From positions 1 through 61,607 of the forward strand of contig JAAYAM010000017.1 of NCBI GenBank assembly GCA_012719355.1: 61,607 nucleotides of DNA. Direction: 5' to 3'. A program made the translations under genes and the position numbers. The notes beneath the pieces were generated by a model. That model saw nothing but the letters and a program-made list of their open reading frames with translations. It made no database searches and had not been told where the DNA came from. Source of the stretch: Acidobacteriota bacterium (GTDB taxonomy: Bacteria; Acidobacteriota; UBA6911). Shown here piece by piece: positions 43,150-52,000 of the stretch (within the stretch, counting starts at the first letter, position 1; every line of letters starts with the position of its first letter).

Positions 43150-45192
43150 ATGAATTGCAGCTTCCTCCGTCCGCTAAGGTATTCTTTTTTGTGCCTTGGC
43201 CTGATGTCGGTGTGTCTTTCCGCACCCGCCCAGCAGAAGAACTCTCAGTCGACGGGACCTATCAATCTCGACAGAGAGTTAGAAGATTCCACCCCCGCCG
43301 ACCGCGCCGCCAGCTATTACCATTTCGCTCTTTCGAAGTGGTACGAGGATAATGGCGATGGCGCCAAGGCTATCTCCGAGATGGAGGCTGCACTCAAGTA
43401 CAACCGCAAAAGTCCGGCGATTCACCTCGAGATTGCTTCTCTGATGGAGAGATCGGGGAGGATCTCAGAAGCAATCGAACATGCCGGTGAAGCAGTCAGG
43501 CTCGATCCGAAGAATCCGGAACCGCGCTGGCTCCTTATTGGCATTTATTTCCGCTCCCAGCGAACCGGCGCGCCCGCCGAAGGGATAGAGAAAGCCATCC
43601 AGGAACTGGAAAAGCTGAAGGAGATCACACCGAAGGACGAACGCGTCTACTACGCCCTCGGCAGAGCGTATTTCAGGATCCAGCAGCCGGAAAAGGCCAT
43701 CGAGGCATTCGAACAATTTCAGAGTCTCTCTCCCGGCGTCGACAGCGGATACCGTGAAATTGCGCGGTATTACGAGTCCGCGGGGCAGGATGACAAGGCG
43801 ATCGAGTATCTGAATAAGGGATTGAAAGTGCAGCCTGATGCACCGGAAACCCTCGTAGTGCTCGGGAGGCTTTACACGAAACTCAACCGGATCGAGGAAG
43901 CGATTCCGGTTTACCGGAAACTTCGCACAATCAGCAATAACGATCCCGGGGTGAGCTATCATCTTGCATATGCGCTGGTCGAAAAGAACGAGCTCGGGGA
44001 AGCGATTCAGATTCTTGACGAGCTTATTCGAACTGAACCCGGAGATACCGCGACTCAACTGCTGCGAGGCAGGGCGTTGCTTGGGCTGCGTCGATACCAG
44101 GAAGCGATTGAGACTCTCGAAAGGGTCACCAAGTTAAATCCCGCGGTTCTTGAAGCACAGTATTTCCTTGCCAGGGCGTACGAGCTGAGCGGCAAGCACT
44201 CCGAGGCAGTGAAGATCTTCCTTACTCTGCTGGAAAAGACACCGGAGGATTCCAGGGAAGCCCGGAACAACCGTCTGGTCTTCCGGCAGCACCTGGCTGC
44301 GAATTATCTGGAGATGGGGGAAAACGACAAGGCGCTCTCCCTCTATGAGCAGCTGGCCGCGGCCGACCCGGAGAGAAACAGGGAACTTCTGGAGGCTTAC
44401 CGGATCAGCAAGAGATTCGACAAGGCGCTGCCGCTCGGCAAACAGCTGATGGAAAGCAGGCCCGATGATCTGACCATAGCCATGGTTTACGCCAGAACGC
44501 TGGCCGATGCCGGAAAGACGGAGGAAGGCGCCGCGATACTGTCCAGACTGCTCGAGTCGAATCCTGAAAACGTAGATCTTTACGTCAATCTGAGCCAGAT
44601 CTACCTTCAGGCAAAACGCTACCAGGAGGCGGAGAAAGTCCTGCTGCGCGCCGAGAACCGGAAACTGGACAGCGAAAACGACGAAAGGGTGAAATTTCAG
44701 CGGGCGGCGGTGTATGAAAGACAGAAGGATTTCGACCGCGCAGAACTTCTCTTCAAAGAAATCCTGAGGATCAATCCAAACAGCGCCGTCGCTCTGAATT
44801 ACATCGGCTACATGCTTGCCGATCGCGGCGTGCGGCTCGAGGAAGCTTTGCAATATGTAAAGGAAGCCCTGGCCATCGATCCTGACAACGGCGCCTATCT
44901 CGATTCTCTCGGATGGGCGTTCTTCAAACTGAACGATCTGGAAAATGCCGAGAAGTACCTCCTGGAAGCCGATGCCAGGGTCAAAGATGATCCCGTAATC
45001 GACGATCATCTGGGCGACCTTTACTTCAAGACCGGAGATCTGCAGAAGGCGCATGACTACTGGCAGAAGGCGCACCACCACTGGATGAATGATCCCGCCC
45101 GGGCCGACACGGAAAAGGAAGAGTTCGAAAAGGTCAAGCGCAAGCTGGAGACGGTTCGGGACATGCTGCGGAAGCAGAAGTCGCAGAAGTGA
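43150..45192 (+). CDS. exported tetratricopeptide-repeat protein
   Basis: 680 residues with a signal peptide (about 1-28, LCLGLMSVCLSAPAQ). Some 15 or more TPR units fill the rest, for example AISEMEAALKYNRKSPAIHLEI, AIEYLNKGLKVQPDAPETLVVL and ALQYVKEALAIDPDNGAYLDSL (each near 34 residues apart). The C terminus is basic and helical. Periplasmic TPR scaffold, likely protein-protein interaction in envelope assembly; partner unknown. Overlaps ispE by 4 bases (GTGA). Confidence 0.9.
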   Translation: MNCSFLRPLRYSFLCLGLMSVCLSAPAQQKNSQSTGPINLDRELEDSTPADRAASYYHFALSKWYEDNGDGAKAISEMEAALKYNRKSPAIHLEIASLMERSGRISEAIEHAGEAVRLDPKNPEPRWLLIGIYFRSQRTGAPAEGIEKAIQELEKLKEITPKDERVYYALGRAYFRIQQPEKAIEAFEQFQSLSPGVDSGYREIARYYESAGQDDKAIEYLNKGLKVQPDAPETLVVLGRLYTKLNRIEEAIPVYRKLRTISNNDPGVSYHLAYALVEKNELGEAIQILDELIRTEPGDTATQLLRGRALLGLRRYQEAIETLERVTKLNPAVLEAQYFLARAYELSGKHSEAVKIFLTLLEKTPEDSREARNNRLVFRQHLAANYLEMGENDKALSLYEQLAAADPERNRELLEAYRISKRFDKALPLGKQLMESRPDDLTIAMVYARTLADAGKTEEGAAILSRLLESNPENVDLYVNLSQIYLQAKRYQEAEKVLLRAENRKLDSENDERVKFQRAAVYERQKDFDRAELLFKEILRINPNSAVALNYIGYMLADRGVRLEEALQYVKEALAIDPDNGAYLDSLGWAFFKLNDLENAEKYLLEADARVKDDPVIDDHLGDLYFKTGDLQKAHDYWQKAHHHWMNDPARADTEKEEFEKVKRKLETVRDMLRKQKSQK

Positions 45193-46073
45193 AACCCGCA
45201 CCCCTCAGGATTCGGTCTTTTGCCAAGATAAATCTCGCTCTTGCGGTATTGGGGCGCCGTCCGGACGGGTATCACGATATCCAGACCGTGTTTCAGACGA
45301 TCAGCGCGGGGGACGAGATTGAATTCCGGGACTCGTCGCGGTTGGAATTGGTCTGCGAAGGGCTGCCGGACGTCCACCGCGAGGACAACCTGGTCTGGAA
45401 GGCCGCCTCCGCTCTCGCTTCACTTTTCCCAGCCAGAGGGGCAGAGATCACTCTCAGGAAGAGTCTTCCCGCCGGTTCGGGCCTCGGCGGCGGCAGCGCC
45501 AACGCGGCGGCCACACTGCTGGGCCTTCGACGTTTCTGGGAGCTCGACATCCCCGATTCGGTTCTGGTCTCTCAGGCGGAGAAACTGGGTTCGGACGTCC
45601 CCTTCTTCCTGACCGGAGGAACTGCTTTCGGTAGCGGCAGGGGGGAGAAGATCGACCCTATGCCCGATTTCCCGTCGACCCATCTGGCAGTCGTGTTTCC
45701 GGGCGTCCATGTCTCGACCGCTGAAGCCTATAGATCTCTTAATTTGGGATTGACTTCCACGGAAAACGACCCTAGAATTCATCGTTTCCGCGCACAGGTG
45801 CAATCTGCAACGGCGCACCTGTGCGGGATCTTTAATGATTTTGAGACTTCGGTCCTGAATGCCTACCCCGAAATCCTGGAAGCCAAAGAGTTCCTGGAAG
45901 AAAAGGGTGCAGCAGCAGCACTGCTGTCGGGCAGTGGATCATCTGTCTTCGGATTCTTCTTGGATGAGGAATCAGCGTTCGCGGCTGTCCGTGGAGTTTC
46001 GCGGAAAGCCTGGCGAGTGTTTCCGGCGAAGACCCTCTCTCGGGCTGAGTATTTCCATAAAATGTTCGGGTAG
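45189..46073 (+). CDS. ispE: 4-diphosphocytidyl-2-C-methyl-D-erythritol kinase
   Basis: 294 residues, GHMP kinase of the MEP isoprenoid pathway: phosphorylates CDP-methylerythritol at the 2-hydroxyl. Motif 1 is SFAKINLALAVLGRRPDGYHDI, the ATP loop is LPAGSGLGGGSANAAATL (about 94-111), and motif 3 is ALLSGSGSSVFGFF. Starts with GTG overlapping the TPR stop. Shows that the organism makes isoprenoids by the MEP route. Confidence 0.96.
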   Translation: MKPAPLRIRSFAKINLALAVLGRRPDGYHDIQTVFQTISAGDEIEFRDSSRLELVCEGLPDVHREDNLVWKAASALASLFPARGAEITLRKSLPAGSGLGGGSANAAATLLGLRRFWELDIPDSVLVSQAEKLGSDVPFFLTGGTAFGSGRGEKIDPMPDFPSTHLAVVFPGVHVSTAEAYRSLNLGLTSTENDPRIHRFRAQVQSATAHLCGIFNDFETSVLNAYPEILEAKEFLEEKGAAAALLSGSGSSVFGFFLDEESAFAAVRGVSRKAWRVFPAKTLSRAEYFHKMFG

Positions 46074-46088
46074 ACGCCGGCGCTGACT

Positions 46089-46102
46089 GCGAATGCATTC
46101 GC
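46089..46102. repeat. perfect 14-base palindrome before tRNA-Gln
   Basis: GCGAATGCATTCGC, 12 bases upstream of the tRNA 5' end. It may affect processing of an ispE-tRNA transcript or be a chance palindrome. Confidence 0.35.
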
Positions 46103-46114
46103 GAAAGATAATGC

Positions 46115-46189
46115 TGGGGCGTCGTCAAGCGGTAAGACACAGGTCTTTGGAACCTGCATTCGAAGGTTCGAATCCTTCCGCCCCAGCCA
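46115..46189 (+). tRNA. tRNA-Gln (TTG), CCA encoded
   Basis: Acceptor TGGGGCG pairs with CGCCCCA; anticodon arm CAGGT/ACCTG with loop CTTTGGA gives anticodon TTG; T arm GAAGG-TTCGAAT-CCTTC; discriminator G and an encoded CCA follow. Complete cloverleaf. Confidence 0.97.
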
Positions 46190-46219
46190 TCTCGCGGCGC
46201 CTCCAGGAGTGGTGCACTG

Positions 46220-47182
46220 ATGGATAACACTGGATACAAGCAAGTCAACAGACAACTGAAGGTCTTTTCCGGAAACGCCAATCTGCCGCTGGCCCAGGAC
46301 ATCTGTGAACATCTGCAGATCCCGATCGGCAAGATTAACCTTACCAGTTTCAGCGACGGTGAGGTTTACTGCCAGATCCTCGAAAACGTCAGGGGAACGG
46401 ACGCGTTCCTGGTCCAGCCGACATGCTGTCCTGTCAACCACAACCTGATGGAACTGCTGATCATGATCGACGCTTTCAAGCGGTCGTCGGCAGCACGTAT
46501 AACCGCAGTGATTCCCTACTACGGCTATGCGCGGCAGGATCGCAAAGACAAACCGCGCGTGCCGATCTCGTCAAAACTTGTGGCGGACCTCCTTACGGCT
46601 GCCGGAGCGGATCGCATTCTCTCCATGGATCTGCACGCCGGTCAGATACAGGGCTTTTTCGACATACCAGTGGATCACCTGTATGCGGCGCCGGTTCTGA
46701 TCGAGTACCTGAAAAGGCTGGATATACCCAACCTGACCGTGGTCTCGCCCGATGCCGGAGGAGTTGAGCGCGCACGAGCATTCGCGAAGAGGCTCGACGC
46801 AGACCTGGCGGTGATTGACAAGCGGCGCACCGGGCCGAACGAGGCCGAAGTTCTGCACATAATCGGACATGTCGCGGCACGCAACATTCTTATCTGCGAC
46901 GATATGATCGATACCGCCGGCACACTCGTCAACACGGTGCAGGCGCTGCGAAAGAAGAAGGCGGAAAAGGTCTTCGCCTGTGCGACGCACGGGATTCTGA
47001 GCGGACCGGCGCTTGACAGGCTGCGCAACTCCCCGATAGAGGAGATCATCCTTACCAATACAGTGCCGATGGACGAGTCAAAGCTTCTGCCCAATATGAA
47101 GGTTTTGAGTGTGGCCGGATTGCTGGGCACTGCAATTCAGAGCATTCATGAAGAGACTAGTGTTAGTAACTTATTCGTTTAG
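46220..47182 (+). CDS. prs: ribose-phosphate pyrophosphokinase
   Basis: 320 residues. Makes PRPP from ribose 5-phosphate and ATP. Blocks: FSGNANLPLAQDIC at the start, IPYYGYARQDRKDKPRVPIS (flexible loop, about 98-117), SMDLHAGQIQGFFDIPVDHL (about 138-157), and the PRPP loop ICDDMIDTAGTLVN (about 230-243). Class I type. Lies directly after tRNA-Gln and before the L25 gene. Confidence 0.97.
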   Translation: MDNTGYKQVNRQLKVFSGNANLPLAQDICEHLQIPIGKINLTSFSDGEVYCQILENVRGTDAFLVQPTCCPVNHNLMELLIMIDAFKRSSAARITAVIPYYGYARQDRKDKPRVPISSKLVADLLTAAGADRILSMDLHAGQIQGFFDIPVDHLYAAPVLIEYLKRLDIPNLTVVSPDAGGVERARAFAKRLDADLAVIDKRRTGPNEAEVLHIIGHVAARNILICDDMIDTAGTLVNTVQALRKKKAEKVFACATHGILSGPALDRLRNSPIEEIILTNTVPMDESKLLPNMKVLSVAGLLGTAIQSIHEETSVSNLFV

Positions 47183-47236
47183 AGTCGGGTTTTCGGCCGC
47201 TCGAGGCCGCAGACCCTGAGGAAGGAGTTGGGTTTC

Positions 47237-47887
47237 ATGCCAACAGTAATCGATGCTCAGCTACGGACCCCGGGCGGCAAGAATGCAAACAGGCGGCTCC
47301 GGAAATCGGGAATAATCCCGGCTGTGATTTATGGTCCCGGGAAGCAGCCCGTCGCGGTTTCCGTCAATCCGAACGACATCAGGGCGATTCTTCATTCGGA
47401 ATCCGGAAAAAACACGATCTTCGGTATCACGGTCGACGGTGCAGCCCAGCACAACGCGATGATCAAGGACTACCAGCTGGATCCCATCAAGGGTGGATTG
47501 ATACACACGGACCTGCTGGAAATCGCCATGGACCGCATGCTGCAACTGACGGTCGACATTGAATTGATAGGCGATCCCGAGGGGGTGAAGATCGGAGGAG
47601 GGATTATGGACTTCGTCACCCGTTCGATCGAAGTCGAGTGTCTCCCTTCGGATATTCCGGAATCAATAAAGATTGATGTAAGCCATCTCAAGATAAACGA
47701 CTACATCCGCGTCAAGAATCTGCAGGTGGATCCGAAAGTCACGGTGCTCACCGAGCCTGAAGTGGTAATCGTGACTGTCGTTCCTCCGGTCAAGGAAGAG
47801 GTTCCTGCGGAAGCTGCAGCGGCGGAGCCTGAGGTCATCAAGAAGGGTAAGACGGCCGAAGAAGGTGAGGAAGAGAAGAAGTCCTGA
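47237..47887 (+). CDS. rplY: 50S ribosomal protein L25 (TL5/CTC family)
   Basis: 216 residues: the N-terminal 5S rRNA-binding L25 domain (about 1-93; GGKNANRRLRKSGIIPAVIYG) plus the C-terminal beta domain of CTC/TL5 (about 98-185) and a Lys/Glu tail. ATG 47237 fits GAAGGAG nine bases upstream; TTG 47228 lies too close to it. Confidence 0.95.
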   Translation: MPTVIDAQLRTPGGKNANRRLRKSGIIPAVIYGPGKQPVAVSVNPNDIRAILHSESGKNTIFGITVDGAAQHNAMIKDYQLDPIKGGLIHTDLLEIAMDRMLQLTVDIELIGDPEGVKIGGGIMDFVTRSIEVECLPSDIPESIKIDVSHLKINDYIRVKNLQVDPKVTVLTEPEVVIVTVVPPVKEEVPAEAAAAEPEVIKKGKTAEEGEEEKKS

Positions 47888-47907
47888 AGCATCGGGACTG
47901 GACCTGA

Positions 47908-48495
47908 ATGGAAGCGGGACGGGAAATCGACAGAATCATAGTGGGACTGGGGAATCCCGGCGAACGACATGCATGGAACCGGCACAACATCGGATTCATG
48001 GTCGTGGAAGCGCTGGCACAGAAGGCTTCCGGCAGCTGGTCGTTCCACATGCTTTCACGTACTTGCCCGTTCCGGATCGGAAACCATTCAGTGGTTCTCG
48101 TTCAACCCATGACATACATGAACCGCAGCGGAGAAGCCGTCCGGGTTTTGCTTTCCGGGCTCAAGCGCGGCCCGCAGGATTTGCTGCTGGTTTTTGATGA
48201 TCTGAACCTGCCGTTTGGCCGGATCCGAATCCGGGAACGCGGCTCGGCCGGCGGGCACCGCGGTCTGGAGTCGATCCTGAGCGCTCTCGGAACCGACGAG
48301 CTGGTCCGGGTTAGAATGGGGATAGGCGAAGAAGGAATGCCGATTGACAAATCAGAATTCGTTCTGGCGGATTTTCCGCCCGAGAGTCGGCCAGGGGTGG
48401 ACGACATGATTCGGAGAGCCGAAAACGCCATTACATCCATACTGAATGAAGGTGTTCCCAAAACAATGGCGATTTTTAACGCAATAGTGCAGTAA
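47908..48495 (+). CDS. pth: peptidyl-tRNA hydrolase
   Basis: 195 residues. Frees tRNA from stalled peptidyl-tRNA. Conserved: IVGLGNPGERHAWNRHNIGF with catalytic His about residue 30, QPMTYMNRSGEAV, and LVFDDLNLPFGRIRIRERGSAGGHRGL. Follows L25 by 20 bases and precedes rpsF by 10, so it is part of the prs-to-dnaB series. Confidence 0.95.
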   Translation: MEAGREIDRIIVGLGNPGERHAWNRHNIGFMVVEALAQKASGSWSFHMLSRTCPFRIGNHSVVLVQPMTYMNRSGEAVRVLLSGLKRGPQDLLLVFDDLNLPFGRIRIRERGSAGGHRGLESILSALGTDELVRVRMGIGEEGMPIDKSEFVLADFPPESRPGVDDMIRRAENAITSILNEGVPKTMAIFNAIVQ

Positions 48496-48505
48496 GGAGA
48501 AAACC

Positions 48506-48952
48506 GTGAGAAATTACGAAGTGGTTTTTGTTGCCGCTCCCACTTTAACCAGCGAGGAACTGGACGGCTTCATCAATCACCTGCAGACCGTGGTTGAAGG
48601 CAAAAACGGCAAGATAGTCAAAGTCGACAACTGGGGTAAGAAGTCGCTGGCGTACAGGATCAGGAAATTCCGTGAAGGCTACTACGTAGTGCTCTCGATC
48701 GAAGGGGACGGCGCCGCCATTGCGGAACTGGAACGTCGGTTCAGGGTGACGGATTACATCATCCGGTTCATTTCTGTCCGGATTGATGCGGACCTGAAAC
48801 GTTCCGAGAAGATCAAGGCAGCACGACAGAAGAAGGGCGCCACGCAGGTCGCGGGAACGGTCGAGACTCCGGAACCCGCAGCAGGCCCCGAGCCGGAACA
48901 GACGCTCCCGGCAGGTCCTGAACCTGAACAGGCTCCTCCGGCAGGTCTGTAA
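48506..48952 (+). CDS. rpsF: 30S ribosomal protein S6, C-terminally extended
   Basis: 148 residues. The S6 domain is about 1-97 (NYEVVFVAAPTLTSEEL; VDNWGKKSLAYRIRKFREGYY). A roughly 50-residue tail ends in two copies of GPEPEQ within Pro/Ala/Glu-rich sequence. S6 forms a heterodimer with S18, encoded 60 bases downstream. Confidence 0.95.
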   Translation: MRNYEVVFVAAPTLTSEELDGFINHLQTVVEGKNGKIVKVDNWGKKSLAYRIRKFREGYYVVLSIEGDGAAIAELERRFRVTDYIIRFISVRIDADLKRSEKIKAARQKKGATQVAGTVETPEPAAGPEPEQTLPAGPEPEQAPPAGL

Positions 48953-49012
48953 CGAGTTATCACAAGGGATCAGGCGAACACACCTGGCCCACATCAGCAG
49001 AAAGGCGAAACT

Positions 49013-49246
49013 ATGCCAGGTCCAAGAAGATTCAGTATTCGGCGCAAGCGGGTATGTAAGTTCTGCGCCGAGAAAATCACCTATATCGATTTCAAAGATG
49101 GGAAGCTCCTCGGCCATTTCATTCCGGAGCGCGGCAAAATACTTCCCCGGAGGATCAGCGGCGTCTGCTCGACTCATCAGCGCCTGTTGTCGGAAGCTAT
49201 CAAACGCGCCAGGCACGTGGCCATATTACCGTTCGTCGCTGACTAA
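49013..49246 (+). CDS. rpsR: 30S ribosomal protein S18
   Basis: 77 residues with the S18 pattern [19 protein letters not shown] near the start and [31 protein letters not shown]. Has CxxC plus a Cys at SGVC, as in zinc-type S18. Preceded by AGAAAGGCGAA. S6 and S18 form the platform of the 30S subunit. Confidence 0.96.
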   Translation: MPGPRRFSIRRKRVCKFCAEKITYIDFKDGKLLGHFIPERGKILPRRISGVCSTHQRLLSEAIKRARHVAILPFVAD

Positions 49247-49271
49247 GCCATTTATGTGGAAAAGGTGAAAC

Positions 49272-49733
49272 ATGAAGGTCATTCTGAAACAGGACGTTGA
49301 GAAACTGGGCAAGTCCGGTGATATCGTTAAAGTCGCACCGGGGTACGGCCGCAATTATCTCATCCCAAGAAAGCTCGCGCTCGAGGCAACCCCGGGCAAC
49401 ATCAAGATGGCGGAAATGGAGAGAGTATCCAGGGCACGGCGCGACCATCGCGAGAAGGAAGCCGCGACACTGCTCGCCCAGGAGATCGTGAAGCTCACCG
49501 CTACGATCCGCCGAAAAGCCGGCGAGGGGGGTTCGCTCTACGGCTCCGTGACGGCAATGGACGTGGCGGACTTCCTCGTCTCGCACAAAATCGATATCGA
49601 CAAGCGCAAAATCCAGCTGGACGAGCCGATCAAGACGACCGGCGAATACCAGGTCCAGATCCGCCTGCACCGCGAGGTGACGGTTCCCATCAGAGTCATC
49701 GTGGAACCGGAGCCCGAATCAGCATCCGAATAG
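49272..49733 (+). CDS. rplI: 50S ribosomal protein L9
   Basis: 153 residues, the standard two-domain L9: N-terminal VILKQDVEKLGKSGDIVKVAPGYGRNYLIP (quoted in part; about 3-32), a long connecting helix (about 40-75), and a C-terminal domain containing GSLYGSVTAMDVADFL. AAAGGTGAAAC precedes the ATG. Confidence 0.96.
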   Translation: MKVILKQDVEKLGKSGDIVKVAPGYGRNYLIPRKLALEATPGNIKMAEMERVSRARRDHREKEAATLLAQEIVKLTATIRRKAGEGGSLYGSVTAMDVADFLVSHKIDIDKRKIQLDEPIKTTGEYQVQIRLHREVTVPIRVIVEPEPESASE

Positions 49734-49742
49734 ACGATTGCT

Positions 49743-49781
49743 GACTGACGATTGCCGAAAACAACCCGACAATCGTCAGTC
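49743..49781. repeat. 12-base inverted repeat between rplI and dnaB
   Basis: GACTGACGATTG (49743-49754) and CAATCGTCAGTC (49770-49781), perfect arms around 15 bases, with part of the arm (GACGATTG) also present just upstream at 49733-49740. No T run. It would form a stable RNA hairpin in the dnaB leader. Confidence 0.6.
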
Positions 49782-49838
49782 GCAGCCGTCCAGTACGATC
49801 TTCAATCGATCTTCAATCTTATCCGGGGTCTCGGACCA

Positions 49839-51182
49839 ATGGCCGATATCAGTCTGGAGAAAGTGCTCCCTAACAATCTGGAAGCGGAGCGGTCCATCCT
49901 CGGCGCAATCCTCCTCGACGACAAGGCGCTTCTCGTCATTTTCGAGATTCTCAAGCCGCAGGACTTCTACCTGGACAGCCATAGACGCATCTTCGAAAAG
50001 ATGCTGCATCTCATGAACAACTCCAGGCCTGTGGACATGATTACGCTCAAAGACGAGTTGCAGAGGGCTAATGAGCTCGAAAGCATTGGGGGTGCGGCCT
50101 ACCTGGCAGGCCTCACCGACGGACTGCCACGGGCCCTCAATATCGAACACTACGCCCGCATCGTGCGGGAAAAATCGACGCTGCGGCGACTGATCCAGAT
50201 CTCCAGCGAAACGATGACCCGCAGCTATCAGGACGAGGATCCTGCAGAGGAGATCCTGCAGCAGATGGAGAAGTCGATCTTTGAGATCTCTAACCAGCAG
50301 TTTCGTACGGGCTTCACTTCGATAACCCCCGTCGTCAGCGACGTCTTCAGGGAAATCGAAGAACTGGCAAACCAAAAGGCACCGGTAACCGGACTTGAAA
50401 CCGGTTTTGTCGATCTGGACAAAATGACCGCCGGAATGCATCCGGGCGATCTCATAATCGTGGCCGCCCGCCCCGGACTGGGCAAGACGAGCTTATGCCT
50501 CAATATCGCCGAGCATGTCGCAATACGAAAAGGGAAGGCTGTGGGAATATTCAGCCTCGAGATGAGCAAGGAGCAGCTCGTCAAACGCTTTCTCTGCAGC
50601 GAAGCCAGAATTGACGCTCACCGGGTGAATACGGGATTTCTGAACAAGGAAGACTGGACGAAACTGAGCCGCGCGGCCGGAGATCTCTCCGAGACGAAGA
50701 TATTCATCGACGATACAGCTAACATCACAATCCCCGAATTGCGTTCGAAATCGCGCCGCCTCAGCCTCGAGCACGGACTGGACCTTATCATAGTCGACTA
50801 CCTGCAGCTGATGTCGGGCTCAACACAGCGCTATGAGAACCGCACCCAGGAGATCGCGCAGATTTCCCGCGGCCTCAAGGGGATCGCCAAAGAGCTCGGC
50901 ATTCCTTTGATTGCCGTCTCTCAGCTGAGCCGCGCCGTCGAATCGCGAACGGGAGAACATCGCCGCCCCCAGCTCTCGGACCTCAGAGAGTCCGGCTCTA
51001 TTGAACAGGACGCCGATCTCGTGCTGTTCATCTACCGCGAAGAAATGATCAACCCTACCGACGACAATGTCGGGATGGCCGAGCTGATCATTGGGAAACA
51101 GCGAAACGGCCCGATCGGTTCAGTTCAACTCGCCTTCAGCAAGCAGTTCACCAAGTTCGACAACCTCTATCCAAGACCCTGA
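49839..51182 (+). CDS. dnaB: replicative DNA helicase DnaB
   Basis: 447 residues from ATG 49839 (MADISLEKVLPNNLEAERS, the usual opening); a TTG at 49752 would add 29 residues running through the inverted repeat. N-terminal DnaG-interacting domain (about 10-115), then the RecA-like core: Walker A AARPGLGKTSLCLN (about 206-219), LIIVDYLQLMSG Walker B, RESGSIEQDADLVLFIYR and KQRNGPIG. No intein. Confidence 0.96.
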   Translation: MADISLEKVLPNNLEAERSILGAILLDDKALLVIFEILKPQDFYLDSHRRIFEKMLHLMNNSRPVDMITLKDELQRANELESIGGAAYLAGLTDGLPRALNIEHYARIVREKSTLRRLIQISSETMTRSYQDEDPAEEILQQMEKSIFEISNQQFRTGFTSITPVVSDVFREIEELANQKAPVTGLETGFVDLDKMTAGMHPGDLIIVAARPGLGKTSLCLNIAEHVAIRKGKAVGIFSLEMSKEQLVKRFLCSEARIDAHRVNTGFLNKEDWTKLSRAAGDLSETKIFIDDTANITIPELRSKSRRLSLEHGLDLIIVDYLQLMSGSTQRYENRTQEIAQISRGLKGIAKELGIPLIAVSQLSRAVESRTGEHRRPQLSDLRESGSIEQDADLVLFIYREEMINPTDDNVGMAELIIGKQRNGPIGSVQLAFSKQFTKFDNLYPRP

Positions 51183-51238
51183 GAAAACGGAGGGAAAAAT
51201 CGGACGCCTCGCGAAAATATCCGGTTAAAATAACCTCT

Positions 51239-51997
51239 GTGAAGATTGCAACCTGGAATGTAAACGGGATCAGGGCCCGCCAGACGCAGGTCCTTGAATG
51301 GATCCGGAACGACGGCCCTGACGTGATCTGCCTGCAGGAGATCAAGGCTTCGCGCGAGCAGGTGCCGGAAGCTCTGTGCGAAATGTCCGGCTACTGGTGC
51401 TATTGGCACGGGGAGCGCGCCTATTCGGGCGTCGGGTTGCATATCCGCCGCGACATATCTCCCGAAAAGCCGCACTTCGAACACCCGGACTTCGACAGCG
51501 AAACCCGCATCGTCACTGCCCGCATCGGCAGCCTGGTAATCACCTCCGTGTATGTCCCCAACGGCGGCAAGGATTTTGCCGCCAAAATGCGTTTCCTGGA
51601 ATCGATGGAGCGCTACGCGACGGAATGCCGTACCAGAAAGATCGACCTGATACTCTGCGGCGACATGAATGTCGCCCGGACGGATATGGACGTCCATCCA
51701 AAAGAGCGGAAGCCGAACGTTATCGGCCAGCGTCCCGAGGAACGGGAGCTGTTCGAACGCGTAATCGCAAACGGCGGGATGGTTGATCTCGGTCGCGCTT
51801 TCGATCCCGATAACGACCGGCTCTTTACCTGGTGGCCCCCATGGCGCAACATGCGCCAGAGAAATATCGGCTGGCGCCTCGACTACATTCTTGCAAGTCA
51901 GGCTGCCGCCAGCCGCGTCACTCAATGCTCGGTTTGCGCACAGTTCGGCACGAGCGACCATGCGCCGGTAGTCGCCGATTTTGCCGACCTGCCCTAG
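51239..51997 (+). CDS. xth: exodeoxyribonuclease III (AP endonuclease)
   Basis: 252 residues from GTG 51239. Exonuclease III signatures: KIATWNVNGIRARQ, ICLQEIKA (metal-binding Glu near 34), CGDMNVART (catalytic Asp/Asn) and a final TSDHAPVVADF with catalytic Asp-His. Acts in base excision repair. Follows dnaB by 56 bases. Confidence 0.95.
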   Translation: MKIATWNVNGIRARQTQVLEWIRNDGPDVICLQEIKASREQVPEALCEMSGYWCYWHGERAYSGVGLHIRRDISPEKPHFEHPDFDSETRIVTARIGSLVITSVYVPNGGKDFAAKMRFLESMERYATECRTRKIDLILCGDMNVARTDMDVHPKERKPNVIGQRPEERELFERVIANGGMVDLGRAFDPDNDRLFTWWPPWRNMRQRNIGWRLDYILASQAAASRVTQCSVCAQFGTSDHAPVVADFADLP

Positions 51998-52000
51998 CGC

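Noticed and set aside
44134-45201. 355-codon minus-strand frame opposite the TPR gene
   Set aside because: Periodic sequence is the complement of TPR repeats; no independent support.
46107-46112. GATAAT as a tRNA-Gln promoter -10 box
   Set aside because: It ends two bases before the tRNA, so transcription would start inside the gene; co-transcription with ispE is more likely.
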